Assembly (NCBI RefSeq): GCF_008831285.2 | Contig: NW_022204585.1 | Coordinates: forward strand, 1 to 46,464 | Length of the DNA stretch: 46,464 nt | Reading direction: 5' to 3' | Origin: Nymphaea colorata | Taxonomy: Eukaryota; Streptophyta; Magnoliopsida; Nymphaeales; Nymphaeaceae | Program-made: the position numbers and the translations under genes | Part shown: positions 11,201 through 22,584 of the stretch, piece by piece | Position numbering within the stretch: position 1 is the first letter of the stretch | Layout of the letters: every line of letters begins with the position of its first letter | Notes under the pieces: model-generated | The model's input: the letters and a program-made list of their open reading frames with translations, nothing else | Databases searched by the model: none | What the model was told of the DNA's origin: nothing

Positions 11201-13921
11201 GGAGGACAAACAACACAGTTACTGGTACACATGGTACAGAATAAATTATCCGATGTAGGCACAAATCCAATAGCACAGGTCATGCAAACGTTGCTGTAAA
11301 GTTGATCTGGAGCTGATCCAAATGGGCATTTAGAGCAGGTTCTTGCTTTAGGATCATAAATAAATCCAGGAGCACACTTGTCGCAGTTTATTAAGCAGGG
11401 CCTACAACGCTATGTGCCATCTGAAGTATACCCTGCTTCATAGCACCATTGGCATTGGCCATTTGGTAGGAGACCATAGCCTAGTGGGCATGATTTACAA
11501 TTTTAGTAACATTACTGGCATGCCCTTTTATTATATGGATGAATATTGTATCCATGCTCACAGGCTGTCACAATCTTTCCAGCTTGGAGAAAAAAGCCAT
11601 CTTTTACAATGTACAGGTATCTTTCGAGTTGCAAGATATACAGTTCGGCCCGCATGGCAAGCATGAGAACTATTCACGATAATAGCCTTGTTAGCAAGAC
11701 CAACATTTGATATTTTGAGACCCTCCTTGAAAAGAGCAACTCCAGCATCCTTTAGGGCATTTTACGCAAACATTATCTTTCGCATATGTTTGTGATGCGC
11801 AATATTCTGTACAAGTAGGAGTATAGTGAATAATGGTATCTAAGTACAATTTTCCAGCACAGCTAGTACACTAATATTAGTTACCGATAGCGCAATCAAG
11901 GCAAGGTTCACGGCAACCATAGCATTGATTTTTAGCAGGATTATAGAGGTAATCTTCACGGCATTGATCCACGCATCGACCATCCTGAAGAATCTTGGGG
12001 CTGTTACAGCTTACGCATAAACCATTAACGCATTATTTGCATGAATAAGCTGCAGGACAATCGACACAAACACTTGAATCAATAGGTCCCTTACCAGCTG
12101 GGCAGGGGACACATTTTTGCAGAGTATTATCACTAATAGTATTAGGAGGACAAGCCCATAAAAGGCATTTAATCGCGTTGTCAACGGTTGCACAAGAATA
12201 GCAATTGTCAGGGCATTGAGTGGACAGGAATCGACAGAATCACCATCTGATCCTTTGAAAATGCACTGCCAGCATTTTTATTTTGGTGAGTTCCAGAAGT
12301 ATCCTCGGCCGCAATTAGCCACAAGGCAATTAAAGGCTAATGGATATCCAAAAGCACATTGCTTACAGCCAGTTGGGCAATCCGAATTGCACGCTAATTA
12401 GCCTGCTGATGAACCTTTATTTACTGGACAAAGCTAGCAAGCTCCAGCGTTTAAAATGTAACCTCCGAAGCATTTCGTACACTATCCCTTTAGATTGCAA
12501 GAGAAACAGTTGGACACCGTACAGTTTACAGTGCAATTAAACGAACCAGCTGGAGTAGTTGTTCCTGGAGGACATGTAATGCATGTCGCTGTAATTTAAT
12601 TAAAGTATTGACCTTATGAGCAACTAGGACTGATGCAAACCTTTGTCCTATTTGGTAATGCGATGCACGCATTACAGTATCTATCATCGTAACAACGACC
12701 AGGACAGGAGCCAACAGCCCCAGCCTAGGATGAAGTGCCGCCCGTGCACATTTTGCATGTATTTGTAGAATCTAGGTAGTATCCTGGCTGACAACTTGAT
12801 TTGAGACAAGTTGAACTTGCTTATTATCAAAAGTGCAAGCGATACAGTTTGCTGAGCAGTTAGGCTGCAAGTTCCGATACTTCCTGCTGCTGAGCCAAGC
12901 CCCACAGGGCACACCTGGCATTGGCCTTTGACCCACGTAGTGCCAGATATACAGGCAGATGCTGTGCATGTTGTCGAATTCGTGCAATTCAGGCATCGAT
13001 CTGGACACGATACACATTTGCCGCTGGTTAATACAAAAGTTGGAGGGCAGGTGGTTACACAGGTTTGGAAAGAAGTGAGGATGCCAGAGCCGCTGCAGGT
13101 GAGGCAATTGTTGGGGTTGGGGCCACTGCAGGTAGCACAGGTCTTATCGCAGGTATAACAGATGCCCATTTGCGATGAAGCTGTAAAGTTTGCTGGACAA
13201 GTTACCACGCAGTTATTTGAAACCAGGTAAAAAGTAGGCAGGCATCTAGCGCACTTCGAAGAGTCTAAACATATCCTACAATTAGCTGCACATTGAACAC
13301 ATTTATAAGTTGTATTTGAGAAGACTGTTCCAAGGGGACATGGAACACAGGTGTTATTAACTGGCTGATATCCTGGGATGCAGAGCCTGCATATTCCTCT
13401 AGGCTGGCAATCGATGCAATTTGTAGAGCATGGGCTACATTTAGTGGATTGATAATGTCCAGAATAAGTTCCGTTCGGACAAGGGGTGCAGCTAGTCGAA
13501 TTACTTTAGGTGTTATATGTGCTGGGTGGGCAACCAAGGCATTGAGTTGTGTTTCCACCTGGGGAGTACTGCCCAGGAGAGCAAACCATGCACCCATACG
13601 GTGATGAATAGGCAGATCCGGGCAAGCACGTTGAGCAATTTGTCCATTATCGGGAGCAACTCGCACAAGCGCTATTACATTTCGAGCATGATCCGGTCTG
13701 CCCTCTAGAATACTAGCCAAGCGGGCACGGGATGCAAGAGCCTCCTTTTGAATAGGTGTCCGGAGGGCATGGATAGCACCTACCTCCTTATCTATAGTAT
13801 CCGTCATAGCATAATGCGCATAATCCTGCTTGGCAATTTGCACAGTTGGGGCATAAATCTTGAGACTGCACTCTTAGGCATAATAGGAGGATCAAAGCTA
13901 AATTAATGATCAGCTTCTCAT
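8221..13921 (-). CDS. Giant secreted Cys-rich protein, paralogue; frame broken in its 5' half
   Basis: The stop is TGA 8221-8223. From 8221 up to about 11600 the frame is open and aligns along its length with the gene at 2523 (for example the shared 'CSQSSC', 'STFTGC' and 'SYWDS/YWDL' modules). The 5' half keeps the Cys repeats, but the frame changes by one missing base near 11605, 12212, 12818 and 12864. A fifth break near 13914 separates the apparent ATG (13921) from a signal-peptide-like stretch (LIINLALILLLCLRVQS). No in-frame TGA occurs between breaks, and GT-AG introns do not fit because conserved Cys spacing crosses the breaks. The full length would be about 1900 residues, similar to its partner. 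It is either an intact gene with assembly indels or an early pseudogene. The true start is uncertain. Confidence 0.75.
8248..8569 (-). repeat. Right arm of the inverted repeat
   Basis: This is the 3' coding end of the minus-strand Cys-rich paralogue, about 99% identical to 7631-7946 in inverted orientation. The arms are separated by 301 bp, so a single strand could fold into a very long hairpin. Confidence 0.92.
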
Positions 13922-15167
13922 CTTTCTTGATTATCTTGTGAAATAATTATAAGGGAGAGGCATATTTTTTCAGATTTAATACTCAAATAATACCAATTTG
14001 AGTAAAAACCTACGGATCAAACCAAAATATTCGAAGATATCAGATCTTGGTGCCTCAGGCAAGTGATCACTTTTATTCCGGAGTTTCTATTTTTTTTCTG
14101 CTTATAGGTGAAGTAAAAATACCAAGTATTTCTATAAACAACATATAGCAGAATAGTCCTTAGATAGTGTTTGACCTAACCATCCAAACTGAAAAAGCAT
14201 GCGTTTAGTAGTTTGCCTAATCAAGTTTATTATGCATAATAAAATTAGGATTACCTAACGCCCCCCATAATTGAACAAGCAAACATCATAACCTTATTTG
14301 CCCCAATATTTGCATGTTCATGCATTTATTTCATTCGAGAAGGTTTGATCTTGCTATTCCACATTAAATATAGTAGTTTTAGCTTATTTTTTGCACGAAA
14401 TTTGTGAAATATATTCTTTTTCAATAAGCTCATTTAAATTTATGCAGGCGAAAATATAAATAGGTTTTTTAGAAACATCTAAGCAAGGATTTCTCATTCG
14501 TGTATTATGCTAATCGATTTTTTTATTGTAAAACTTCCCTCACATTTATGTCTGCAAGCTGAGAAATTGGATTGATATGCAACGATTGGATAAGCTTATC
14601 TTCATAATAAGTGCTCAATTTTTGCTTGGAAAGTGATTTGCTGATCCTCAAGATACCTGTCCATAAACATATGTGCTTCTTGTTCATTTTTTACTCAGCG
14701 ACAGATTAAAAAAATTTAAAAACAGCACGATTAAAGTCAAATAGGTAAAGCATAAAGTAAGGATCAAATGTCAAGCTACCCTAGTTTTAAATCTTCTCCG
14801 CTTATTTAGGCAATCATGATTAGATTATCCCCAAAAGAAAATCTATTTGAAAAGCGATCAATTTGCACGATATATTTCGAACCCAAGCCAGCTTAAATAG
14901 CGGTAGGCAAAAAGGACCAGAAGTATTTCGCAAGCGACAATTAGCCCTCCATGCCACACATTTAGCAGGCAGAGAAAAGCCACGATTAAATAAACTAGCC
15001 CTAAGCACATGCTTATTTAAGAAGAGTACGATTATCTGGAAAGTCTCCCTTCCTCCAACTTTATCAATTCCTCGAATTCCTCATCCTTTGGGCACATTAA
15101 TTGCGTTTGGATGTTGCCGATTAACAAGATATGATTAAGATTAAATTGACACGATCAAGCATGCAAA
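13922..15167. other. 1.25-kb gene-poor region upstream of the second giant Cys-rich gene
   Basis: The longest gap on the chromosome. It is mostly AT-rich and includes a GAAAATATAAATAG string near 14450 like the one upstream of the paralogue. The part at about 14850-15140 is less AT-rich and has an open plus-strand frame with no ATG. I recognise no protein, tRNA or other RNA in it. It probably holds the promoter of the minus-strand gene ending at 8221 and the 3' UTR of the channel gene. Confidence 0.4.
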
Positions 15168-17334
15168 TCATGTTTGTTCTTCAGGGCATTGATCTTTCCT
15201 ATCTAAGGCTACTTGTATCTGGTTGATTGAAAGCCAGTGGACACTGTCAAGGTCATGCAAATCTCCATCTGGTTTCTAGCTCATTTTTTATGAAGGCTAT
15301 TCAAATTTAAGATGGTCCTTGAGGCTGATCCTTTGAGGATTCAGCTTGCTATACATCTGAAATGCGCTATTGCTTCTGACTTCCTTGTAACTCAGTCTAT
15401 TAAGTTGGAATTTTTACCCGTTGATCCAATCCAATAGCTTGTCCTTAGGAAACAGCACATAGGCTACTCCAATTATCATCAATACTATGCTTTGGATATT
15501 GTATTCATCACGAATCTGCAGGTCGAAGACTAACTCACCTACTGGTTTGAGCACAAGCGTCAAATCTAGCATCACTAGAGCCCTCATGCTGAAATCCTAA
15601 GAAATAGTTTGCTTCACACTTGACTTGCGCAGAAGGTTGTACTTGTCCACCCAATAAAAAAGGGAGGCTCCGATTAATGCCAGAACAGCTCCAATCGGAA
15701 TCAAAGAGGCATAGAAAAATGTAAACCAGACCATTTCAATGATTTCTGCATACCTTTTTCCAATATTGTACTCAGGAAGCTCCATTATCTTGTTCGCCTA
15801 GCTTTGAGTCATCAGCAAACTGCCTCTAAAAAGGAAAATTTGGATCTTCTTCCAAAGATACCAAGGATTGACCAACCAGATGAAGGGTACGAAGAAGGCT
15901 GAGAAGAAATACATCATAGTTTATTCCTCAATGACTCCAAAATCGTGTTCATAGATATTGTGGAATTTGATATTTTCCACAAGAAGGGTGAGAATGGCAG
16001 TAGTAAATACCAAGCCTAAGGCATACTTTATGCTGAAAGACAGCTCGAAGGCAGATGCAGTTTTGTGCCTTTCCAGGTCAGTTATTTTGTGAAGAATATT
16101 TGCCAAAAGAAGTTTATTGAACAACACAATGAGGACTATCGATGTTATAACTAAGGCTAATGCATAAGATTTAAGATTAGCTGAGACGATTGGGTCAGAT
16201 TGTAGAGGTGAAGAGAGTTTACGATCTATTTTGATTTGAATGTTAGTAGGAGATAAAAGATTCCTGTAACGGCGCCAAGCAGGACAACAAAAAGTACCCA
16301 TCCCAAAATGATCCTTTTTATTTTGGTGCTTTTTGGCAGGTTTATATTTGAAAGAATGATTTCGTTAGGTTCAGGAGCTGAGACCATCTCCACTTTATTA
16401 GCTTACTCGCCAAATATCTATCTTAAAGCACTGCGTCTAATTATTCCTTTAGAATTTCCTGTTTTTATCTTTCAGTATTTAAAATCACAATAACCTTCTC
16501 ACATATAACCTCGTCTCTCTCAATACTCTGGGCACATTAGTCCTATCTATTCCTATCTTCAATTTTAAGCTGATTTATATATTTCTAGGTCCTTTTAATT
16601 TATAATTAATCTTAGTGGGTTCTCTCTACTTTAGCCATTAGGCTTAGATAGCTCTTGAATTCTCGCTAGATCTTATGGAAATTTGTTTGGTAATGGTCTA
16701 AATAGGCAATCGGGCGAATGCATTCTATTTTATACCTTTGGGAAAAACACCTCTAAAATAATATTTGAACTTTCTTTTTGATCTGGTTTTGTTTTGGTAT
16801 GTTTTTGATCATGATTGAGTAATCCGATATCTTGGGCTATTCCCTTTAATGAAAGTAGGCATTGTGCTTCCTCAGCTGCTCCCTAATGTAGATAAGGAAG
16901 AATAGCTGAGTCACGAAAGAAGTGACTCTTAGAATGTTTTCATTTACGTCGATGTCTGCCTACAGCCTAGAGAGCAGGACCATCCAACTGGTGCAATATA
17001 TCTTCTAACCATCATCTCCTTTTCTGAACTAATTTTTAAAACAGAAATTGTAATTGTAGCTGTAGGACCAGTAGATAGTGAGGATGGAGTAGCTCATCAG
17101 GATCAGGAAGATCATGATTACTGAATACTTTAGGAAGATGAAATAGAGGGGAAAACCAGGCCCTAAAATAGCTAGCTATTTGATATTTTCACACATCGGG
17201 ATATCATCTTTATCGACCTGAAGATTGCAGCATTTGCATAGCCGGCAGTTTTCTTTTGATCTGGCGACTCCAGGAGCCACCGCTTGGGCATGCAGGCTGG
17301 CCTAGTCCCAATCAGTCATTTTCAAATTGGACAT
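15168..17334 (-). CDS. OSCA/TMEM63 (CSC1-like) mechanosensitive cation channel
   Basis: ATG at 17334, TGA 15168-15170, about 715 residues. It begins with a short Cys-containing N-terminus and an early TM helix (FPLYFIFLKYSVIMIFLILM). The family's signature 'SDYSIMIKNIP' starts the cytosolic domain, followed by 'APEPNEIILSN' just before the membrane core. The core has several helices (ILGWVLFVVLLGAV; YALALVITSIVLIVLFNKLL; FSAFFVPFIWLVNPWYL; LIPIGAVLALIGASLFYWVDKY) and the typical C-terminal 'YVLFPKDKL'. Family members are stretch- or osmo-gated, Ca2+-permeable plasma-membrane channels. A 20-nt intron at 16469-16488 is needed. One further single-base break near 16236, just after the first core helix, has no intron solution and may be an assembly deletion. 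Confidence 0.82.
16469..16488 (-). other. 20-nt intron in the OSCA/TMEM63 gene
   Basis: On the minus strand GTGATTTTAAATACTGAAAG. Removal joins 'EKVI' to 'IKTGNSKGIIRRSALRQIFG', which runs straight into the conserved APEPNE segment. Confidence 0.75.
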
Positions 17335-17498
17335 TTTAACGCTCTATTGATACAATTTAATTATAGCATTATCTAGACTTTTAACATTTGAGCCATTTTT
17401 GAAAAATTCCTTTTACCACGAAAACATGATGGAAGCAATTATTCATCACCTCCAGAATCAATATTTGGAAATAATTAATATTAAACTATTAATAATCA
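17335..17498. promoter_or_regulatory. Divergent promoter region, 164 bp
   Basis: Lies between the start codons of the channel gene (-) and a small secreted protein gene (+). AT-rich with no ORF of its own. Its regulatory role is inferred from position. Confidence 0.45.
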
Positions 17499-17849
17499 AT
17501 GAAGTGGATCTGCCTATGCCTTTTACTTATCCTCACGATAGTGCAAAGCTGCAAAGACAAAAACTGCGTATTTTGCCCTAAATCCGCCGGCGAATGCCAA
17601 AAATGCGAGGATGGCTACAAACTGTAGTAATCCGCGTGCAAGAAGTGCTATGATAATAACTGCCTGGACTGTCCCTAAAATTACGCAAGATGCAGGACCT
17701 GTAAGGACGGCTGGAGAGTAGCCGCAACCACTTGCGAGAAATGCAAAGACCCCAATTGCAGAAAATGCAACAAGAAGTATTCCATATGCAACGAATGCAA
17801 AGCTGGGTATAGTATCAATGGCGATGGATGTACTCCTGATGATCTTTGA
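17499..17849 (+). CDS. Small secreted Cys-rich protein
   Basis: 116 residues, ATG 17499, TGA 17847-17849, no intron. A clear signal peptide (MKWICLCLLLILTIVQS) is followed by about 20 cysteines in CxxC pairs (NCVFC, ECQKC, ACKKC, NCLDC, RCRTC, TCEKC, NCRKC, ICNEC). It has no membrane anchor. The TAG-TAA pair in 'GYKL..SACKKC' and the TAA in 'DCP.NYARC' are sense codons. The spacing resembles a single module of the giant Cys-rich proteins at 2523 and 8221, so it may be a small member of the same extracellular class. Function is unknown. Confidence 0.85.
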
Positions 17850-17890
17850 TGGTAAATGTAATGAATCATATTTATGCATATTAATTCTTA

Positions 17891-18706
17891 TCATTTTGTC
17901 CTTAGGAGCAAACCGTGTTTCCACAATCCTTTGAACTCATCTCCTGTAGTATATCTGATCATTCCTTCCCCATTTCTTTCGTTTTGCTTGTATTGTCCTT
18001 CGAAATACTCAATATTGTATTAATTTGGCTGTCTGGGGATGTATCGGCCAAATCCCTCCCTATGATTATTGTAAAAATCTCCAATATACTTGTCTCCGTT
18101 CTTGAAGAGGTAAGTTCCCTTTCCATGCATCATGTTATTGCAAAAATTGCCATCGTACTACTCAGAATTAGAAAATTTGTACTTTCCGAGCCCATTTTTT
18201 TCTCCATTGACAAAATTACCCATAAAGACTTCACCCTGAGGATGATGCTCTTCTCCGAAGCCGTTTGGAATGCCATTGACGGTTATTCCTTTAAAGATGG
18301 TTTTATCAGATAATTAAAACTAACTGTATTCCTTTTCTAATTCTGCTTCAATTTCACAGTTTCTAACTAGATCCTTCTGGCTGTTGTGCTAATTGTGACC
18401 CTATTCGCATCGATTTGCTAAGTATCCTTGCTGAGGCTCATTTTGGTGTGCTTCAATGTGCTTTTCCAAATGATAAGTGATTTCAGTCGATTTGCATGAG
18501 ATTTTTTGGTCAATTTGTTGGTGATGGTCGAGCCCTAATTAATTGTTCGGCTCGTCTGATGAAAAAGAAGAGTCATCACGGCTTCCAGGACATAACTGAC
18601 CTCCCATACGACGATAATAATATTATTTATGCAAATAATATTATTAAGCGTTTACACTTGGGCCACAAAATACTCTTTTCTTGCCAAAAGACCATGCATC
18701 ATCCAT
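17891..18706 (-). CDS. MORN-repeat protein
   Basis: 271 residues, ATG 18706, TGA 17891-17893, uninterrupted frame. The first ~140 residues are polar and Gln/His/Glu-rich with no known domain. The C-terminal half has four to five MORN repeats (FMGNFVNGEKNGLGKYKF; YDGNFCNNMMHGKGTYLF; YIGDFYNNHREGFGRY; FEGQYKQNERNGEGMI). MORN repeats act as membrane- or cortex-binding scaffolds. It ends 41 bp from the small secreted gene (tail-to-tail) and shares a 172-bp divergent promoter with the methyltransferase gene. Confidence 0.88.
18615..18646. repeat. Perfect 14-bp inverted repeat with a 4-nt loop
   Basis: The arms are TAATAATATTATTT and AAATAATATTATTA around ATGC. The repeat lies inside the 5' coding part of the MORN gene, where it encodes a Tyr-rich stretch. 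Confidence 0.9.
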
Positions 18707-18878
18707 TTCGTTAGAACTTATCAGATCATCAACGGCTAATATGTTTAGTGTTTATATTTTTTGAAATATGGAAGAAATATTTTTACATTTTTAGGTTGTA
18801 AAATTGTTAAAATCCCAATGAATAGGAAATTAACTTTTTAACTTAGTTGTCAATTTATAAGTATTTATAATTGTTGAT
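18707..18878. promoter_or_regulatory. Divergent promoter region, 172 bp
   Basis: AT-rich gap between the start codons of the MORN gene (-) and the methyltransferase gene (+). No ORF. Role inferred from position. Confidence 0.45.
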
Positions 18879-20114
18879 ATGAATCTCTTACCCAAAAATT
18901 ACTCAGACTTCAAGGAAAAGGACTATTGGGACTCATTCTTTAAGAACCTGAAGCAAAAGAATGCCTTCGAATGGTACGGCTCTTTTCAAAACTACCGAGA
19001 AAATATCTTTTTCGTGCTGATGCAGCTCTCCCAACTCAATAATAAATCCAAGATCTTTACCATGGCAAATGTTGGCTGCGGCAACAGCACCTTAGCAGAA
19101 GATATCGTCACCTCGTACCCCCTCTTTACTATTGGCATTGACAGCTTTGACTATAGCGAGCAGGTAATCGCAGAAATGATAAACAAAAATACTAAAAAGG
19201 AAAAGCTGCACTATCAAGCATGCGACATGCTTCAACCAATTGCTCCTGAACTTCATGGCAAATATGATGTTGTGTTGGATAAAGGAACCCTTGACGCCAT
19301 TCTTCCGGAAGACAAATAAGCAAATATCAAAGAAATTCAGGAGGTTTATTTTAAGAACATCAAAGATATGCTTAAGGTAAACTCCTATTCCTCCTATATT
19401 ATCATAAGCATGCTTCAGTCTTTTATCTTGGAAACAGTTTTAAAGTCTTTTGCCAACGATAAACACTTTTCAATCAAAATTTATGAACGATGGATTCCTG
19501 ATTCATAAGTACAGCCATTTTTGATTGAAATTAGACGTTCACCTGAAATTCAATAAAAAGACCTCAATATATAAATAGCTCTTCTAAACAAGTCTGTCTT
19601 ATCTTCGAAGGATATTCCATCAGCAGTAGAGGAAGTCCTTAAAATTCAAAAGTTAAATAGCTACACGAAGCATATAAAGTAGTTAAGGCCTAATCAGCAC
19701 TCAACTTTTAACGTTTTTTCTCAGCAGAATCAATCTCATCGTTATGTGGTTGATATAATTGACCATTTTGATCAAACCATTTTGAAAAAGAACACGTGTT
19801 CAGTCTTTATTGTTCCTGAAGGACAACAAAATGAGGAAGTATTTAGCTCGGAAGAAGGGATACAATAGTTGCAAAAACAAATTAGTAGTTCAAGACTTAT
19901 TGTTGTAAAGCTCGTACCAGGACAAAAGTATAAGGACATTGAATTCATTAAAGGATAGCTAAATCCGATTATGTCTGGCATAATCCAAAAAATTGCCAGC
20001 CTAAAGATGTCCCCTATTTAACAGGATCGTGATTTTGATTGTATAAATTTTAAGAATTTGCAGCATATATCATGGATATTCGATTTGCCTCTAATACAGT
20101 ATTATTAAGCTTGA
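18879..20114 (+). CDS. METTL13-like class I SAM methyltransferase
   Basis: 411 residues in one frame, ATG 18879, TGA 20112-20114. The N-terminus matches the METTL13/eEF1A-methyltransferase family closely: 'LLPKNYSDF..KDYWDSFF', 'AFEWYGSF', SAM motif I 'VGCGNSTLAEDI' (about residues 64-76), and 'YDVVLDKGTLDAIL' (about 129-143). The next segment (MLKVNSYSSYIIISMLQ) also fits the family fold. In animals the N-terminal domain of METTL13 methylates eEF1A lysine 55. This protein is shorter than animal METTL13, and its second half is divergent, so a full second catalytic domain is not evident. Confidence 0.88.
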
Positions 20115-20185
20115 TAGCTTTCCATCTTTGAACATCTATCATAAAGAAAATAATGTGCTTATATTAGATAATAAAAGTTTTATGA

Positions 20186-22495
20186 TCATTTTTTTGTCTT
20201 TTTCCTTCTGAAGTCGACTGAAACATCGGAGTCCATTCCTTTGAAAATTGATTAATTCACGTTTATGGATGAAACGTCACTGTTCATACTGGATTTGCCA
20301 ACACTGGAAACACTGGAACCATTATCTTTATTCAGCTTTAGAACTGTAGCTTTTTCACCTTTCTTCCTTTTAGCGAAACTCGACTCTCCCGACTTTGCAC
20401 TGGATAGATCTAAGTCCTCACTGTCCATGTCGGAATACGCGTTGATTTCCTTCATATTGATATGAGGGGCGCCTTTCACATTCTTTTTGATTTAAATATC
20501 GATATCACTATCGAATTTATCGATTTGCTTGGCGAGTGCTGACGTCACAGACACACTCTCGCTCATGTTGTCAATATTCTTGATTTATGAGTCATAGAAA
20601 ACAATCTTTTTACCCTTTGGATGGCTGATATTCTTAAGCTCTCTAATTCTGTTTTTGATTTGTTATCATCATCTACATTTGAATCCTAATCCTGCATTAT
20701 CTATTCGATCTTTTTGTCGATCTGATCATCCTTTACGAAATCCCACAGGTTAGAATTGATTAGCTTTAGAAGCTATTGGTCTTACTCGGTCATCTTAGGA
20801 AGCTTTTTAAATTTTTATCATTCAGATTATTCACTTTCAGCTCGTAGTCATAGTCACTGTCGAAGTTTTAGAGAATATCAGAGTCAATATCTCTAAATGA
20901 AGCCCTGATATTCCTGAACTGATCCCCTAAAGTCCCTTTCATCTTTTGTAGTGATTTCAACTATATTTTTTCTCTTTGCTTTTTGGGGTGGCCCATTTTT
21001 CTTCATTTATTCAAATTATTGCAGCAAATTGTTGTACTTATTAAAAAGCTCATCATAGAGGCCTTTGACTACCCTTTTTAATAAAATTCAAGTCTCATTC
21101 TATAATTTTCCAGCCTTTGAATTAGCATTGAGTTGTCAGATCCTCCACCAGTTCCAGATTATATGACCTCTTTCAAATCTCTGTTCTCTTTGCGAAGTTG
21201 ATCGATCTCTACATGAGCTTTTTATCAAGGTCAGCTTTGCTTTGAGAAATTTGGTTTTCCTCTATCTATTTGATAAGCCGATCTTTTTACTAAACCCATT
21301 CTGATCTTTCCTTGAATAGCTTTGCCTCGATTGAACGGCATGTATCTTGTAGCTTATTATGCTCATCTAATAATTTTTGAAGAGCTTCTTCATGGTGTTT
21401 TAGTTTTTCAGTAAGCTATTCTTTGTTTTTATTGTTATGGTCCTAACCTCATCTATCTTTTTCTTCTGTTATTAGAACCTCTTCTTTAGAGTGATATTCT
21501 CAAGTAAAATCTACTAATTCTCTTTCTTCAGGAGCTATAATTAGATGTTCAGTTGCTCTTTTTCTTGTCTTATCTCTCCATCAGAATATTTGCACTTTCG
21601 TGGGCTTGCTTTAACCTTTCCCCATTTTATTTTGAGTTTAGTTCAAGCTCCTCAACACGAAGTTCTCTGGTGTAGAGCTCTGCTATCTTTGTGTTTATAT
21701 TCTCTTTAGATTCCCTTAGCAGCCTTTCAAATGTTTAAGCTCTTCTTCGGGAGACTTAAAGCTCATTTGTTAGTAGCTCAGTTTAGGCTTTCAGCCTATC
21801 TCTTTATCTACTTTATGCCTTTAGCTTTTAGACGATTTTTCCTTTAGTTGCAAGCTAAAGCTTTAAGGCTTAATTTTATCCTTGGAGTTCTTTTACTCTC
21901 ACAAAGACTTCTTAGCCTTGGTTCACAAACGACCTTTCTGAAACTGAAGAAATTTAACTGACATTTCCGTCATCCTCTCCTGTTTTTCCTTTTGCACCCT
22001 TTAACTTAGACTACTGAGTGGTTCCTTGAGCCTTGAGACGATCGATTTCCATCCTTAATTCCTCTCTTGTCAATGGTCTTATCCTTTCAGGCCCTTTTGT
22101 CAAAGCTTTCACAATAATCGAATCGCAAATCTATCTACCCTTATCTTTTCCCTTCTAATCATAGATATGCTTTCTGAGAACTTCAATAACAAGATCCTGG
22201 TCTAATATTTATTTGTTCAGCTGTTAGATAAGTTTGCTTCGTTTATGCTATTTGGTCAAATTCTCAACTGCTGCTTTTTCCTTCTTGAGAATTTGAATAG
22301 AGTTCAAGAGCGATTTGATTTTTTATGCGTGGACCTTCGTTAGGACTATATCAAAATGGGCTTACTTTTGATCTTGCCGTCGGCTTGCTCCTCGATATTT
22401 CGATACTCCTCGATCTACTTTTGCTTGTCTGTAAGCTTCGATTGCAGATTCGCCACTGTGTCTTTGAGCTGTTTGATTAGCTGGGTCTCACTCAT
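20186..22495 (-). CDS. Coiled-coil protein with acidic Ser-rich tail
   Basis: ATG 22495 (MSETQLIKQLKDTVANLQSK), TGA 20186-20188, about 750 residues. It is nearly all Glu/Lys/Gln/Leu heptad helix ('HHEEALQKLLDEHNKLQ'; 'HVEIDQLRKENRDLKEV') and ends in an acidic, Ser/Asp-rich, probably disordered tail. It has no motor or enzyme motif. Two 20-nt introns are proposed (22346-22365, 21576-21595), and a 19-nt one (GTTGAAATCACTACAAAAG) near 20950. Four other frame changes fall at A5 runs on the coding strand, which suggests miscounted homopolymers. It is probably a cytoskeletal or basal-body structural protein, but that is inference. Confidence 0.65.
21576..21595 (-). other. Possible 20-nt intron in coiled-coil gene
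   Basis: On the minus strand GTGCAAATATTCTGATGGAG. Removal restores the coiled-coil frame. There is no conserved family to test it, and a missing A in a nearby A5 run would also work. Confidence 0.45.
22346..22365 (-). other. 20-nt intron in coiled-coil gene
   Basis: On the minus strand GTAAGCCCATTTTGATATAG, with the same GTA...TAG form and length as the introns in the Rho gene. It restores the frame. Confidence 0.7.
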
Positions 22496-22584
22496 CGAAT
22501 ATAATTACAATTTAAAACGGACCATCAGATGTAGTCAATAATAAATGATGAAATTCTAGAATGAAGAAAAGCATGATGTATAAA

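Noticed and set aside
12780-12870. A 61-nt intron removing both frame breaks in the Cys-rich paralogue
   Set aside because: It would restore the frame but delete a Cys block (NCSANCIAC) that matches the repeat pattern of the intact paralogue. Two indels fit better.
13111-13122. Internal telomere-like TTGGGGTTGGGG
   Set aside because: Only two units, inside the coding sequence of the minus-strand Cys-rich gene, where it encodes Pro-Asn-Pro-Asn. Best explained as chance.
17523-17924. Hydrophobic minus-strand ORF of 133 residues
   Set aside because: It is the antisense of the small secreted Cys-rich gene; cysteine-rich codons read backward give Ala/Ile-rich sequence.
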